DNA of 64,000 bases from Hymenobacter sp. YIM 151858-1 (GCF_025979705.1 NZ_CP110136.1:806001-870000); one strand, 5' to 3'; positions 33,541-41,671 are shown, counted from the first letter of the stretch. Notes: a model not told the origin generated them from the letters alone. Numbers and translations are program-made.

Positions 33541-34512
33541 TTAGCGAACCAGCGGCGCAAACGACCGTTCGAAGGCCGGCTCCGACTTCGGGGCCTCGCC
33601 GCCCGGCGTAAGCCAGTCGAGCACGGCCATGCGCACGGCAATGCCGTTCTCCACCTGGTTGTTGATCAGGCAACGCTCGTAGTCCATCACGGCGTCGCAC
33701 AGCTCCACGCCGCGGTTCACGGGGCCGGGGTGCATCAGGTACAGTCCGCGCTGGCGGATTTCCTCCAGGCGGGTGTTGGTGATGCCGTAGAGGCGGTGGT
33801 ACTCGCGCAGGCTGGGGAAAAACTGCACGTCCTGGCGCTCCATCTGCACCCGGAGCAGGTACACCACATCGGGCGCCCAGGCCATGGCTGCCTGGTAATC
33901 GGTGAAGCGGCGGATGGTGGCCGGGCCGTAGGTGGGCACCAACGAGCCCGGCCCTAGGTAGGCGACTTCGATGCCCAGCTTTTGCAGCAGGGTGCTGGTG
34001 GAGCGCGCCACGCGGGAGTGTAAAATATCCCCAATAATCAGGACCTTTTTGCCCCTAGGATCGGGAAATTTCTCCTTAATAGTAAAGGCATCGAGCAGGG
34101 CCTGGGTGGGGTGCTCGTGCGCCCCGTCGCCGGCGTTAATGACCGATGCTTTGGTTTGGCGCGCAATCATGCCGGGCAGGCCCGAGCGGCTGTGGCGCAC
34201 CACGATGTAATCGGTGCGCATGGCCTGGAGCGTTTCCACCGTTTCGCGAACCGACTCGCCCTTGGTAACGGAGGAATGCGCCACGTTGAAGTTCGTGACC
34301 TCGGCCGAAAGGCGCTTGGCTGCCACTTCGAAGGAAGTGTGCGTGCGGGTGCTGGGCTCGTAGAACAGCATAAGCACCGACTTGCCCTCGAGGGCGGGCA
34401 CCTTTTTCACCGAGCAGGTGAATACTTCCTTAAAGGACGTGGATTGATCGAGCAGGAATTCGATTTCCTCCCGGTGCAGGGATGCGATGTCGAGCAGGTC
34501 TTTACGTGCCAT
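33541..34512 (-). CDS. pyrB: Aspartate carbamoyltransferase catalytic subunit
   Basis: A 323-residue enzyme that joins carbamoyl phosphate and aspartate, the committed step of pyrimidine synthesis. The start MARKDLLDIASLHREEIEFL is supported by the family. The carbamoyl-phosphate loop is YEPSTRTHTSFE (Thr-Arg-Thr-His-Thr, the usual Arg replaced by His in the fifth place), with HSSVTKGES for the second loop and GDGAHEHPTQALLDAFTIKE for the His/Gln ligands. A non-homologous regulatory subunit gene (pyrI) is not present. The tail ends ERSFAPLVR. The 5' leader carries a terminator and competing hairpins (see 34626-34798), suggesting transcription attenuation. Confidence 0.95.
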   Translation of the reverse strand: MARKDLLDIASLHREEIEFLLDQSTSFKEVFTCSVKKVPALEGKSVLMLFYEPSTRTHTSFEVAAKRLSAEVTNFNVAHSSVTKGESVRETVETLQAMRTDYIVVRHSRSGLPGMIARQTKASVINAGDGAHEHPTQALLDAFTIKEKFPDPRGKKVLIIGDILHSRVARSTSTLLQKLGIEVAYLGPGSLVPTYGPATIRRFTDYQAAMAWAPDVVYLLRVQMERQDVQFFPSLREYHRLYGITNTRLEEIRQRGLYLMHPGPVNRGVELCDAVMDYERCLINNQVENGIAVRMAVLDWLTPGGEAPKSEPAFERSFAPLVR

Positions 34513-34625
34513 ACCGAAGTTGAGGAAGTTTCGTGTAGCTAAAACGCACAAATGAGGTCGTATCGGCCGCTATCCAGAACGAGGCAACCGGCTGCAGAGC
34601 AGCTACGGCCGAACCCTCTGGGCAT

Positions 34626-34654
34626 AAAAAAACCGTTTCGGAATCCGAAACGGT
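34626..34654 (-). terminator. Intrinsic terminator inside the pyrB leader
   Basis: On the minus strand ACCGTTTCGG (34654-34645) pairs with CCGAAACGGT (34641-34632) around ATT and runs into TTTTTTTATG. It lies 114 nt before pyrB with no upstream minus-strand gene, so it is a leader terminator rather than the end of a gene. Confidence 0.85.
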
Positions 34655-34798
34655 GGCGGGGCAAAACCCAGAAAAAACAACGGAAATGCCGGAGGCGAAA
34701 TCGGGAAAACCGATGGCGGCGCAGACCTTTCGGTCCATTCGCGGTGCCTGGTCGAGCAGGGCCCCGCGCTTCAGCAACTGATGTTTTGGATGAAGCAC
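34655..34798 (-). promoter_or_regulatory. Structured pyrB 5' leader, candidate attenuator or riboswitch
   Basis: In transcript order: hairpin GTGCTTCA/TGAAGCGC (34798-34791 with 34773-34766); CCTG/CAGG with a CTCGAC loop (34760-34747) inside CGCGG/CCGCG; GACC-GAAA-GGTC, a GNRA-type tetraloop (34735-34724); ATCGG/CCGAT (34714-34700); then the terminator. CCGAAAGGT of the GACC hairpin (34733-34725) can instead pair with ACCGTTTCGG of the terminator 5' arm with one bulged G, so terminator and antiterminator are mutually exclusive. I recognise no known riboswitch class. The alternative pairing is seen; a regulatory function is inference. Confidence 0.55.
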
Positions 34799-34802
34799 GA
34801 CG

Positions 34803-34810
34803 CAAAACTA
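34803..34810 (-). promoter_or_regulatory. -7 box of the pyrB leader transcript
   Basis: TAGTTTTG on the minus strand (34810-34803) matches TAnnTTTG exactly and would start transcription near 34797, just before the first leader hairpin. The -33 box is weak (TGTTAC). Confidence 0.6.
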
Positions 34811-35124
34811 AGGCATTGTTCCGACCCGTAACATTTCCGTAATGTTATCTTTTTGTTCCGCTCGTCGTTGTTGCCCGCCCGGGCTGGCGGCTCTTAAAAG
34901 GCATCGATGACCTAGGGCAAACCGCAACCCCGCTTGCCAAGCAGCGGCGACCTAGGGCGTATTGCTTGCCACTGCACGTTGGGGCAGCGGTTGCAAGCAC
35001 TAAACCGTAACTACGCTTGCACAACGCCGGCTGCCTACCGGACGCGTTTTTTGTTTTTTCGCATTTCGCAACACTGGCGCTTAGCAAATTGCTACTTTGT
35101 GGCATCAAGCAATTGCGGTTCGTC
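34811..35124. other. Divergent intergenic region between pyrB leader and DUF2306 gene
   Basis: No gene is seen. It holds two copies of GACCTAGGGC (about 34910 and 34950), a short T-rich patch (35047-35060) and TACTTTG (35093-35099), a possible -7 box for the DUF2306 gene. Confidence 0.4.
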
Positions 35125-35829
35125 ATGCCTAGGTTTTCGCCCGTTTTCCGCGCCCTGCAGGTACTGGCTGGCCTTGTCGTGCTGCTGTTTGCGGGCCGTA
35201 TGCTGGTGCTCACGGTGCCATACCTGGGGCTGGAGCCGGGCATTGGGTTCCTGACTACGAAATCGGCCGAAACCAACGGCAACCTGCTTTTTCGGATTGG
35301 TTTTTACGTGCACATCACCACCAGCCTGGTAGCCCTGCTGGTCGGTTTGCCGCAGTTTTTCCCGCGCCTGATGCGGCATCGGCGGGCACTGCACCGCCGG
35401 TTAGGCACCGTGTACGTGATTATCATTCTGGCCCTGGCGGCGCCCTCGGGGCTGATTTTGGCCCAGTATGCCAACGGCGGCCTGGTAGCCAAAGCTGGCT
35501 TTACCATGCAGTGCGTGGTGTGGTGGCTGGCCACGTGGCAGGCCTACCGGCTGGCGCGCCGCCGCCAGTGGCAGCCGCACACCGCTTGGATGGTGCGCGC
35601 CTTTGCCGTAACCCTGGCCGCCATGAGCCTGCGCCTCGAAAGCTACTTCATGTACTACTTTTTGGGGACCAAGCCCCTGGAAACCTACCTCACCGTAACG
35701 TGGCTCTCCTGGACGGGCAATTTGCTGGTGGCCGAAGTGCTGGTGCAAGCCGGCGTGGCCCAGCGGCTGTTGCGCGATTTTGCTGCACCCAAACCTTCTC
35801 TCAAAGCTCAGCCCGCCGTACCCGCATGA
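35125..35829 (+). CDS. DUF2306 family membrane protein
   Basis: A 234-residue inner-membrane protein from MPRFSPVFRALQVL. About six hydrophobic segments are visible, for example VLAGLVVLLFAGRMLVLTVP, GFYVHITTSLVALLVGLPQF and LGTVYVIIILALAAPSGLIL. The phrases HRRALHRRLGTVYV and QPHTAWMVRAFAVTLAAMSL match DUF2306, a family related in layout to cytochrome b561-like haem membrane proteins with conserved His; function is unknown. Its stop codon overlaps the next start (ATGA), so it forms an operon with the lipoprotein downstream. The frame extends to 35017 but the first Met of the membrane domain is at 35125. Confidence 0.85.
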   Translation: MPRFSPVFRALQVLAGLVVLLFAGRMLVLTVPYLGLEPGIGFLTTKSAETNGNLLFRIGFYVHITTSLVALLVGLPQFFPRLMRHRRALHRRLGTVYVIIILALAAPSGLILAQYANGGLVAKAGFTMQCVVWWLATWQAYRLARRRQWQPHTAWMVRAFAVTLAAMSLRLESYFMYYFLGTKPLETYLTVTWLSWTGNLLVAEVLVQAGVAQRLLRDFAAPKPSLKAQPAVPA

Positions 35830-36689
35830 AAAAGTATGTGTACCTCCTGGCCGTGGTCGGCCTGTGCCTGGGTGCCTGCCAGCGCCAGCCCGAAGCCAGC
35901 CGCCCCGTGGCCGCTGCCCAGCGTGCGCAGCCGGCGCCGGCTGCGGAGGCGGTAGCCACGAGCAACAAAATGGCCGCCCCGGCGTCGGCTGTTGCCCAAG
36001 CTGTGGCCCCGCTCACGCCCGAAATGCAGGATTTTCTGCGCAAGTACGACCTGACGAAGGTGTGGTGCACGGCCACCCCCGAGGGCCCCGCGACGTACCC
36101 CAACAACGGCTTTTTCGGCGCTGAGCGCTACCGCATCGAGATGGTGTTTCTGGAGATGCACCGCGATGAGCAGCGGCCGGGGCTGATGCGCGTACGCGGC
36201 AAAAGCCGATACAAAAAAATTATTACGCCTTTTGAGGGTACGCTTACCATCAGCGAAATCCGCGACCTCAGGGCCGACCCCGAAATCCTCATCAGCGAAA
36301 GCAACCCGGCGTACTCGGTGGTGGGGCAATTTGAGCTGCGCGAAGACCCCACAACCAAAGGAGCGGGCGTGTACCGCGGCAACTTCGGGCTCGATTTTCA
36401 GCTCGACGGCGACGAGGGCCTGTTGCTGGTTGACGCGGGCCAGGACCTAGCGGCGCGCAACGCGGGCACGCTGTTCGAGGGCGAGTGGGTGAGCAACAAA
36501 ACCGGCAACCGCAAGCCCATTTTGTGGGGGCAGGATTTCACGGCCATCGGCAACGAAATTCTGGAAGAGTTTAGCGTAGGCATGCGCGAGGTGCAGATCA
36601 ACCCCAAATACGTGAAGCTCGGCTGGGATACCTACTGGGAAAACGACGAGTGGTGGGTGGAGGCCGCAAGCCCGACGGCCAGGCTGTAG
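35826..36689 (+). CDS. Lipoprotein, first of two tandem paralogs, unknown function
   Basis: A 287-residue lipoprotein from MKKYVYLLAVVGLCLGACQ, lipobox LCLGAC with Cys18. An Ala/Pro/Gln-rich spacer (about 20-70) leads to a beta-rich domain. The phrases VRGKSRYKK, GTLFEGEWVSNKTGNRKPIL and QINPKYVKLGWDTYWENDEW recur in the next gene (VQGKSRYKS, GTLFEGQWVGPAGTPRRGVR, NISPEYKSRGWGTYYEKAPW), showing both arose by duplication. The ATG overlaps the DUF2306 stop, so they are co-transcribed. No family or catalytic motif is recognised; the cell-envelope location is well supported. Confidence 0.75.
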   Translation: MKKYVYLLAVVGLCLGACQRQPEASRPVAAAQRAQPAPAAEAVATSNKMAAPASAVAQAVAPLTPEMQDFLRKYDLTKVWCTATPEGPATYPNNGFFGAERYRIEMVFLEMHRDEQRPGLMRVRGKSRYKKIITPFEGTLTISEIRDLRADPEILISESNPAYSVVGQFELREDPTTKGAGVYRGNFGLDFQLDGDEGLLLVDAGQDLAARNAGTLFEGEWVSNKTGNRKPILWGQDFTAIGNEILEEFSVGMREVQINPKYVKLGWDTYWENDEWWVEAASPTARL

Positions 36690-36719
36690 CTTTGCCACCC
36701 AAAACCAGCTAAGTAAAAA

Positions 36720-37631
36720 ATGTATATACCAAGGGCCGCGGTGGCGGCCGCCGGCGCCCTGCTGCTGGGCGTGCTTACGTGCCACGCGCAGTCTGGCACC
36801 CGGCCCAGGCCAAGCGCGGCCCCCGCAATGCAGGCAGAGCAGCAAAGCGGCAGCACCGCCCATGACTCGGATGGCTGGGGCGACCCGGAAACGGACAGCT
36901 GGGTAAGGACTATGCAAACCTACCGGCGCCCCCAGTTGCCAGTGGCGAAGGCCATTGAAACCTGGAAGCTGCCAAACCTGCAAGCATTTTTGGCCCGGCA
37001 CAAGCAACTGCCGGGGTTGCTGCCCACAGCCGAAGACGACGCGGATGCTGTGATGAATGGCTTTGGCGATGCTGAAAACACCCGCTACGAGGTGATTTTT
37101 ACCAAAGTACAACCGGTAGATGGCCAGCCGGGTACATGGCAGGTACAGGGCAAATCGCGCTACAAATCCGAAATCAAAACCTTCCGGGGCACCGTCCGCT
37201 GGACGCAACTGTGGGGGTTCAAACCCCAGGATCCGGCTGAAGTAGGACATTTTTCCGACCAGATTGGGGTGCAGGTACCGCTGCCTTGGCACGGCCTTAC
37301 CGGCACGTTCAGCCTGAAAGAAGATGGACCTAACGCAGGGCAGATTGCCGGAACGGTTGCCGCCAACTTCACCATCAGCAACCCTGGCTTCCCGCTGTTT
37401 ATCACGCGGTTTGGGCAAGCCCAGGCCAAGGGAGCCGGCACGCTCTTCGAAGGCCAGTGGGTGGGGCCGGCGGGCACCCCGCGGCGGGGCGTAAGGTGGG
37501 GCCTGCATTTTCTGGATCATGCCGCCACCATAAGCACTGACTTTGAGCGCCGCTTTGGCGGCTACAATATCAGCCCCGAGTACAAGAGCCGCGGTTGGGG
37601 CACTTACTACGAAAAAGCACCTTGGTGGTAA
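36720..37631 (+). CDS. Exported protein, second of two tandem paralogs, unknown function
   Basis: A 303-residue exported protein with a signal peptide (about 1-24, ending CHAQ; a lipobox-like LLGVLTC is present, so lipidation is possible). The mature domain repeats that of the preceding lipoprotein: VQGKSRYKS, GTLFEGQW, and the C-terminal GWGTYYEKAPWW. It lies 30 bp after its paralog, in the same operon as the DUF2306 gene. Sequences have diverged widely outside these motifs, suggesting an old duplication. Function is unknown. Confidence 0.72.
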   Translation: MYIPRAAVAAAGALLLGVLTCHAQSGTRPRPSAAPAMQAEQQSGSTAHDSDGWGDPETDSWVRTMQTYRRPQLPVAKAIETWKLPNLQAFLARHKQLPGLLPTAEDDADAVMNGFGDAENTRYEVIFTKVQPVDGQPGTWQVQGKSRYKSEIKTFRGTVRWTQLWGFKPQDPAEVGHFSDQIGVQVPLPWHGLTGTFSLKEDGPNAGQIAGTVAANFTISNPGFPLFITRFGQAQAKGAGTLFEGQWVGPAGTPRRGVRWGLHFLDHAATISTDFERRFGGYNISPEYKSRGWGTYYEKAPWW

Positions 37632-37688
37632 ATAGCACCCGCCATGCGGAAGCAAACCGGCGAAGTGCAAAAACAGAAAAACTTTTGG

Positions 37689-37701
37689 CTAATTGAATTA
37701 G
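37689..37701. promoter_or_regulatory. Palindromic operator candidate upstream of the LexA/CI-type regulator
   Basis: CTAATT-G-AATTAG is a perfect 13-bp palindrome, extended imperfectly by CTTTT and AAAAG. It lies about 20 nt before a TACCTTCA -7 box (37722-37729), in the place where an autorepressor would bind. Confidence 0.5.
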
Positions 37702-37721
37702 TAAAAGCAATTCCCTGTTGC

Positions 37722-37729
37722 TACCTTCA
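37722..37729 (+). promoter_or_regulatory. -7 box of the LexA/CI-type regulator gene
   Basis: TACCTTCA differs from TAnnTTTG by two bases and precedes the start codon by about 52 nt. No TTG at ideal spacing is present. Confidence 0.35.
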
Positions 37730-37780
37730 CGAGCCGGCAAGCCACTGAGGGCGAATCTTGTTAGCCGGCCACCCCGCCCC

Positions 37781-38620
37781 ATGATTAACACCAACCTGAA
37801 ATTTTGGCGCCGCGAACTGGGACTCACCCAAGCGCAGCTTGCTGATAAACTAGGCATCAAACGCTCCCTGATCGGAGCCTACGAAGAAGGCCGAGCCGAG
37901 CCCAAGCTCACCACGCTGGTGAAGATGGCCCGCTTGTTCGGTATTTCGCTTGATGCCCTGGTAACCACCGATTTCTCGAAGAAGCGCCAGGCCGCGGCCG
38001 TGATGCGCCAGCTGCAGAACGTGCCCGCCCTGGGTGCCACCGGTACCGATGGCGCCGATGTAGCAACCGTAGCCGAAAAAGCCAAAGGCGACAACCTGCG
38101 CGTACTGGCATTTACGGTTGACCAGGACCAGAACGAAAACATCGAGCTGGTGCCCCTGAAGGCCTCGGCCGGCTACCTGAATGGCTACGCCGATCAGGAG
38201 TTTATCGAGGAGCTGCCCAAGTTCCGGCTGCCCATGCTGGGCCAGAACGGCACGTTCCGCGCCTTCGAAATTTCGGGCGACTCGATGCTGCCCATCGCCT
38301 CGGGTACCGTAATCGTGGGCCGCTACGTAGCCGACTGGAACGAGGTGAAAGACGGCACGCCTTGCGTGGTAGTAAGCAAAAAAGAAGGCATCGTTTTCAA
38401 GCGCGTGTACAACCGCCTGAAGGAAGCCGCTTCGCTGACGCTGCACTCCGACAACCCCGTTTACTCGCCCTACGAGATTGACGTGGAGGACGTACTTGAA
38501 ATCTGGGAAGCCAAAAGCTACATCAGCAGCACTTTCCCGATTGCCGACCTCTCGCTCAACCGCCTGGCCAGCATCGTGCTCGACCTGCAAAAGCAGGTAA
38601 CCACCATGAAGAAAGCCTGA
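37781..38620 (+). CDS. XRE-type regulator with S24 (LexA/CI-like) domain
   Basis: A 279-residue transcription factor from MINTNLKFWRRELGL. The N-terminal helix-turn-helix (about 9-60; GLTQAQLADKLGIKRSLIGA) is of the Cro/CI type. The C-terminal S24 domain has SGDSMLP (nucleophile Ser, about 167-173) and the Lys general base in GIVFKRVY (about 207), as in LexA, CI and UmuD. An Ala-Gly bond for self-cleavage was not clearly found. Bacteroidota use such proteins as stress-responsive repressors. A perfect palindrome just upstream suggests autoregulation. No phage genes are near, so this looks chromosomal. Confidence 0.88.
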   Translation: MINTNLKFWRRELGLTQAQLADKLGIKRSLIGAYEEGRAEPKLTTLVKMARLFGISLDALVTTDFSKKRQAAAVMRQLQNVPALGATGTDGADVATVAEKAKGDNLRVLAFTVDQDQNENIELVPLKASAGYLNGYADQEFIEELPKFRLPMLGQNGTFRAFEISGDSMLPIASGTVIVGRYVADWNEVKDGTPCVVVSKKEGIVFKRVYNRLKEAASLTLHSDNPVYSPYEIDVEDVLEIWEAKSYISSTFPIADLSLNRLASIVLDLQKQVTTMKKA

Positions 38621-39145
38621 CCGCGGATTTAGACGGATTCGCCGGATTTCGCGGATTTTTTGGACGATAAACTACAAAGCAGCCCGGCCGTTTGGTCGGG
38701 CTGCTTTCGTTTTCAGCCCAAGCCTAGGTCGCTGAAGTGCCGCGGCGGCTTGGCAGACTGCTCCCTAGGCCGGCCACAGCGCTGGCAACAGCGTTTGCCG
38801 CTTTGGCTGTACTGTACTGATCTGGCACCCTGGCATGTCTGGCGCGAGTCTGGGCCCGCAGGGCGCGACTCGTGCCCAAACATGGAGGGGAGTCTCCAGA
38901 CTCCCGGGCGTTGAACGGCCCATAGTAACCTAGGAAACAGCTTGCTGGCGTCAACTCCTTGGCTTCTGAGCCATCACCGGCACCTAGGCGGCATCGTTCA
39001 CGGCACGGGAGTCTGGAGACTCCCCTCCATGCTGCAACACGAGTCGCGCCCTGCGTGCTAAGACTCGCGCCAGACATGCGCAGCCGTGTATGACGGTTTC
39101 AAAATCCGCGGAATCCGAAAAATCCGCTTGAATCCGTGGTCTAAC
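38621..39145. repeat. Nested inverted-repeat element filling the intergenic region
   Basis: An outer pair of Bacteroidota-type GGATTT/AAATCC repeats (38621-38663 and 39101-39141) encloses two 73-bp inverted arms, 38834-38906 and 39006-39078, that match almost completely (CATGTCTGGCGCGAGTCT..., CATGGAGGGGAGTCTCCAGA...). The 99-bp centre carries two CCTAGG motifs. The left part also holds the terminator of the upstream gene. No ORF of quality is present. Its size and structure resemble a MITE or an extended palindromic REP cluster. Confidence 0.8.
38676..38712 (+). terminator. Terminator of the XRE/S24 regulator gene
   Basis: AAAGCAGCCCG (38676-38686) pairs with CGGGCTGCTTT (38697-38707), followed by CGTTTT. 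Confidence 0.75.
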
Positions 39146-39224
39146 TTTAGCCGGCCGAGCCGCGTATGCGGGGCAGCTTATATTGCATCCTAACCACACA
39201 GGACATCCAAGCCCGACCACGACC

Positions 39225-39944
39225 ATGCTCACTTACATTCCGGCTACCGAACGTTACCACGCCCAGCCCGTTGCCTGGCTCAGCAGCTTCCACCTGTTCA
39301 GCTTTGCCGAGTACTACGACCCCAAGAACATGCACTTTGGGCCGTTGCGCGTGTTCAACGACGACACGGTAGCCCCGAACGCGGGCTTTCCGCAGCACCC
39401 GCACCACGAAATGGAAATCGTGAGCATTGTGCTGGAGGGCGAAATCACGCACGAGGACACGATGGGCAACAAAACGACCATCAAGGCCGGCGAGGTGCAG
39501 CGCATGACGGCCGGCACCGGCCTGGCCCACTCCGAGTACAACCGCACCGACAAGCCGCTGCGCTTTTACCAGTTGTGGTTTATCCCGAACATGAAGGGCC
39601 TTTCGCCGAGCTACGAGCAGAAGGACATTGATTTTCTGGACTCGAAAAACGAGCTGATTCCGCTGGTGTCGGGCCAAAAAGTGCTCGAAGACGTGGTGTA
39701 CATCAACTCCAACAGCACGATTTACTGGAGCAACCTGCGCGCCGAAAAAGAAATCGAATTCAAGACGTTCCCCATCCGCAACACCTTTCTTTACCTGAAG
39801 GAGGGCAGCCTGTTCGTGAACGGCACCGAAATGGGCCCCGGCGACCAGGTACGCGCCACCGACGAGCACGTTATTCACATCCGGGCCGAGCGCGACGCGC
39901 AGTTCATCCTCATCGACCTGCCCGCGGCCGAAGCCAATTATTAA
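39225..39944 (+). CDS. Pirin family protein
   Basis: A 239-residue bicupin from MLTYIPATERYHAQP. The metal site is visible in FPQHPHHEMEIVSIVLEGEI (two or three His plus Glu) and in AGTGLAHSEYN; RVFNDDTV and AGEVQRMTAGTG are further pirin marks. Bacterial pirins include quercetin dioxygenases and regulators of pyruvate dehydrogenase; which applies here is unknown. The frame extends upstream to 39183, but the cupin starts at this Met. It ends in an unusual terminator with CCTAGG in its loop (39979-40005). Confidence 0.92.
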   Translation: MLTYIPATERYHAQPVAWLSSFHLFSFAEYYDPKNMHFGPLRVFNDDTVAPNAGFPQHPHHEMEIVSIVLEGEITHEDTMGNKTTIKAGEVQRMTAGTGLAHSEYNRTDKPLRFYQLWFIPNMKGLSPSYEQKDIDFLDSKNELIPLVSGQKVLEDVVYINSNSTIYWSNLRAEKEIEFKTFPIRNTFLYLKEGSLFVNGTEMGPGDQVRATDEHVIHIRAERDAQFILIDLPAAEANY

Positions 39945-39978
39945 GGAAGATCCGACCTAGGATTTTTACTGTTCAACG

Positions 39979-40005
39979 AAAAGCCGGCCCTAGGTCGGCT
40001 TTTTG
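39979..40005 (+). terminator. Terminator of pirin gene, with CCTAGG in the loop
   Basis: AAAGCCG pairs with CGGCTTT, the inner GGCC-CTA-GGTC completes the apex, and TTTTTG follows. The apex spells GGCCCTAGGTC, so the iterated CCTAGG motif forms part of the hairpin. Confidence 0.75.
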
Positions 40006-40193
40006 CTTTGGCGGCAATCGGCACCCAAGCACTGCCATTGCATAATATACTTACCAGATAGTTGGGGTTAATGCCTGATTGATTAAGGGTTTATCGGGCC
40101 GGAATTACGTGTGGTGCCGCGCAACAGCCGCATGCGCACGTGAGTACCAAGTAGCATTTGCCTGCCCTGGGCACTTGCTAACAACACCAGCCG

Positions 40194-41633
40194 ATGCTGA
40201 CGATAAACCACCTGGCTAAATGGCTCGCGGTGCTGCTTTTGGGAGCCCACCTGCTGGCCTGCTCCGACAAAAAGCCTGCTCCCACGGGGCCACCGCTGCC
40301 TTCGGGCGCGGCGTTGCCAGTTCGGCTGGCCAGCCAAACCCAGCAGAAACCCGTGCGCGTGCAAATACCGCACTACCCCTTGCGCAACGAGAAAGACCTT
40401 GACCGATTAATCCAGCAAATTGGTAATGCGCGGGTGGTGCTGCTGGGCGAGGCCTCGCACGGCACCCACGAGTACTACACCTGGCGCGCGGCCCTGAGCA
40501 AGCGCCTGATTCAGGAGAAAGGCTTCGACTTTATTGCCGCGGAAGGGGAGTGGGCCGACTCCTACCGCGTCAACAACTTTGTGAAAGGGCCTAGGCGCGA
40601 CAGCGCCGCGGCGGTGCAGGTGCTGCGGCACTTCAACCGGTGGCCCACCTGGATGTGGGGCAACTACGAAGTGGCCTCGCTGGTAACCTGGCTCAACCAG
40701 CAAAACCAGCAACGCCCCGCCGCCGACCGCACCGGCTTCTACGGCCTCGATGTGTATTGCCTGTGGGAAGCACTGGCCGACCTGCAGCCGCACTTGCAAC
40801 GCGCCAACCCCGAGCTGTTGCAGGCCGCCCAAAAAGCCCATAAATGCTTTCAGCCCTTTGGCCGCGATGCGCACGAGTACGCCATGGCCGTAGCCCGCGC
40901 CGACAAAACCTGCTACTCCGAAACCAACCGCCTCTGGAAAGGCATGGAGCGGCTGACAGGCGGTGCCGTGCCAAAGGATGAAAGTTTGTTTGTAGCCCAG
41001 CAAAACGCCCTGGTGGCCTACAACGGCGAGCGGTACTACCAAGCCATGACGCGCAGCAACTCCGAGTCGTGGAACATTCGCGATAGGCACATGATGGAAA
41101 CCCTGCGCCGCTTGCTCGAGCTACACGGCCCCGCAAGCAAAGCCATTGTGTGGGAGCACAACACGCACGTGGGCGACGCCCGCTACACCGACATGGCCAG
41201 CAGCGCCGAGGTGAACGTGGGGCAACTCGCACGCCAACAGCTTGGGCGCGAAAACGTGTTCATCGTGGGGTTCGGCTCGTACCAGGGCTCGGTAATTGCC
41301 GCCGATGCCTGGGGCGACCCGCTTAAGCAAATGCTGGTGCCCGAGGCCCAGACAGGCAGCTGGGAGCAGCTGCTTCACGCCGCTGGCCCGACGGATAAAC
41401 TGCTGCTTTCAAAAGACCTGCGCGACATCAGCTTTTTCAAAAAGCGCCTAGGTCACCGAGCCATCGGGGTGGTATACAGCCCGCGCCTGGAGCGATTTGG
41501 CAACTACGTGCCATCCATAATTCCGCAGCGCTACGATGCCTTTATCTACCTGGACAAAACCACTGCGCTGCACCCAATCAATACACCGGTAAAAGGCAAC
41601 GAGCCACCCGATTTATACCCATCGGGGACCTAG
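40194..41633 (+). CDS. Erythromycin-esterase-like lipoprotein
   Basis: A 479-residue lipoprotein; lipobox LLACSDKK gives the Cys at about 23. The domain begins near residue 75 with ARVVLLGEASHGTHEYYTWR, whose E-x-S-H-G-T-H pattern carries the catalytic His and Glu of the erythromycin esterase (Ere) family; KGFDFIAAEGEWADSYRVN and IVWEHNTHVGDARYTDM are further marks. EreA-type enzymes hydrolyse the macrolide lactone, but most chromosomal relatives lack shown resistance activity and are succinoglycan-linked or unknown. The periplasmic-anchored form is typical of Bacteroidota. A strong hairpin at 41672-41716 ends it. Confidence 0.88.
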   Translation: MLTINHLAKWLAVLLLGAHLLACSDKKPAPTGPPLPSGAALPVRLASQTQQKPVRVQIPHYPLRNEKDLDRLIQQIGNARVVLLGEASHGTHEYYTWRAALSKRLIQEKGFDFIAAEGEWADSYRVNNFVKGPRRDSAAAVQVLRHFNRWPTWMWGNYEVASLVTWLNQQNQQRPAADRTGFYGLDVYCLWEALADLQPHLQRANPELLQAAQKAHKCFQPFGRDAHEYAMAVARADKTCYSETNRLWKGMERLTGGAVPKDESLFVAQQNALVAYNGERYYQAMTRSNSESWNIRDRHMMETLRRLLELHGPASKAIVWEHNTHVGDARYTDMASSAEVNVGQLARQQLGRENVFIVGFGSYQGSVIAADAWGDPLKQMLVPEAQTGSWEQLLHAAGPTDKLLLSKDLRDISFFKKRLGHRAIGVVYSPRLERFGNYVPSIIPQRYDAFIYLDKTTALHPINTPVKGNEPPDLYPSGT

Positions 41634-41671
41634 GTTTGCCTGCTTAGTAAAGTATAGCTCCCAATTCCGAA

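Noticed and set aside
34502-34798. 98-codon minus-strand frame overlapping the pyrB leader
   Set aside because: It runs through the terminator, has no family or leader-peptide-like codon run, and its codon use is unlike real genes; it is read as non-coding leader.
34655-34798. Known riboswitch upstream of pyrB (TPP, SAM, cobalamin, c-di-GMP)
   Set aside because: None of the conserved core phrases of these classes is found; it is reported as an unassigned structured leader.
37781-38620. Prophage repressor
   Set aside because: No integrase, capsid, tail or lysis gene lies anywhere in the window, so the CI-like protein is taken as a chromosomal regulator.
38834-39078. Insertion sequence
   Set aside because: There is no transposase ORF within or near the 73-bp arms; only a non-autonomous element remains possible.
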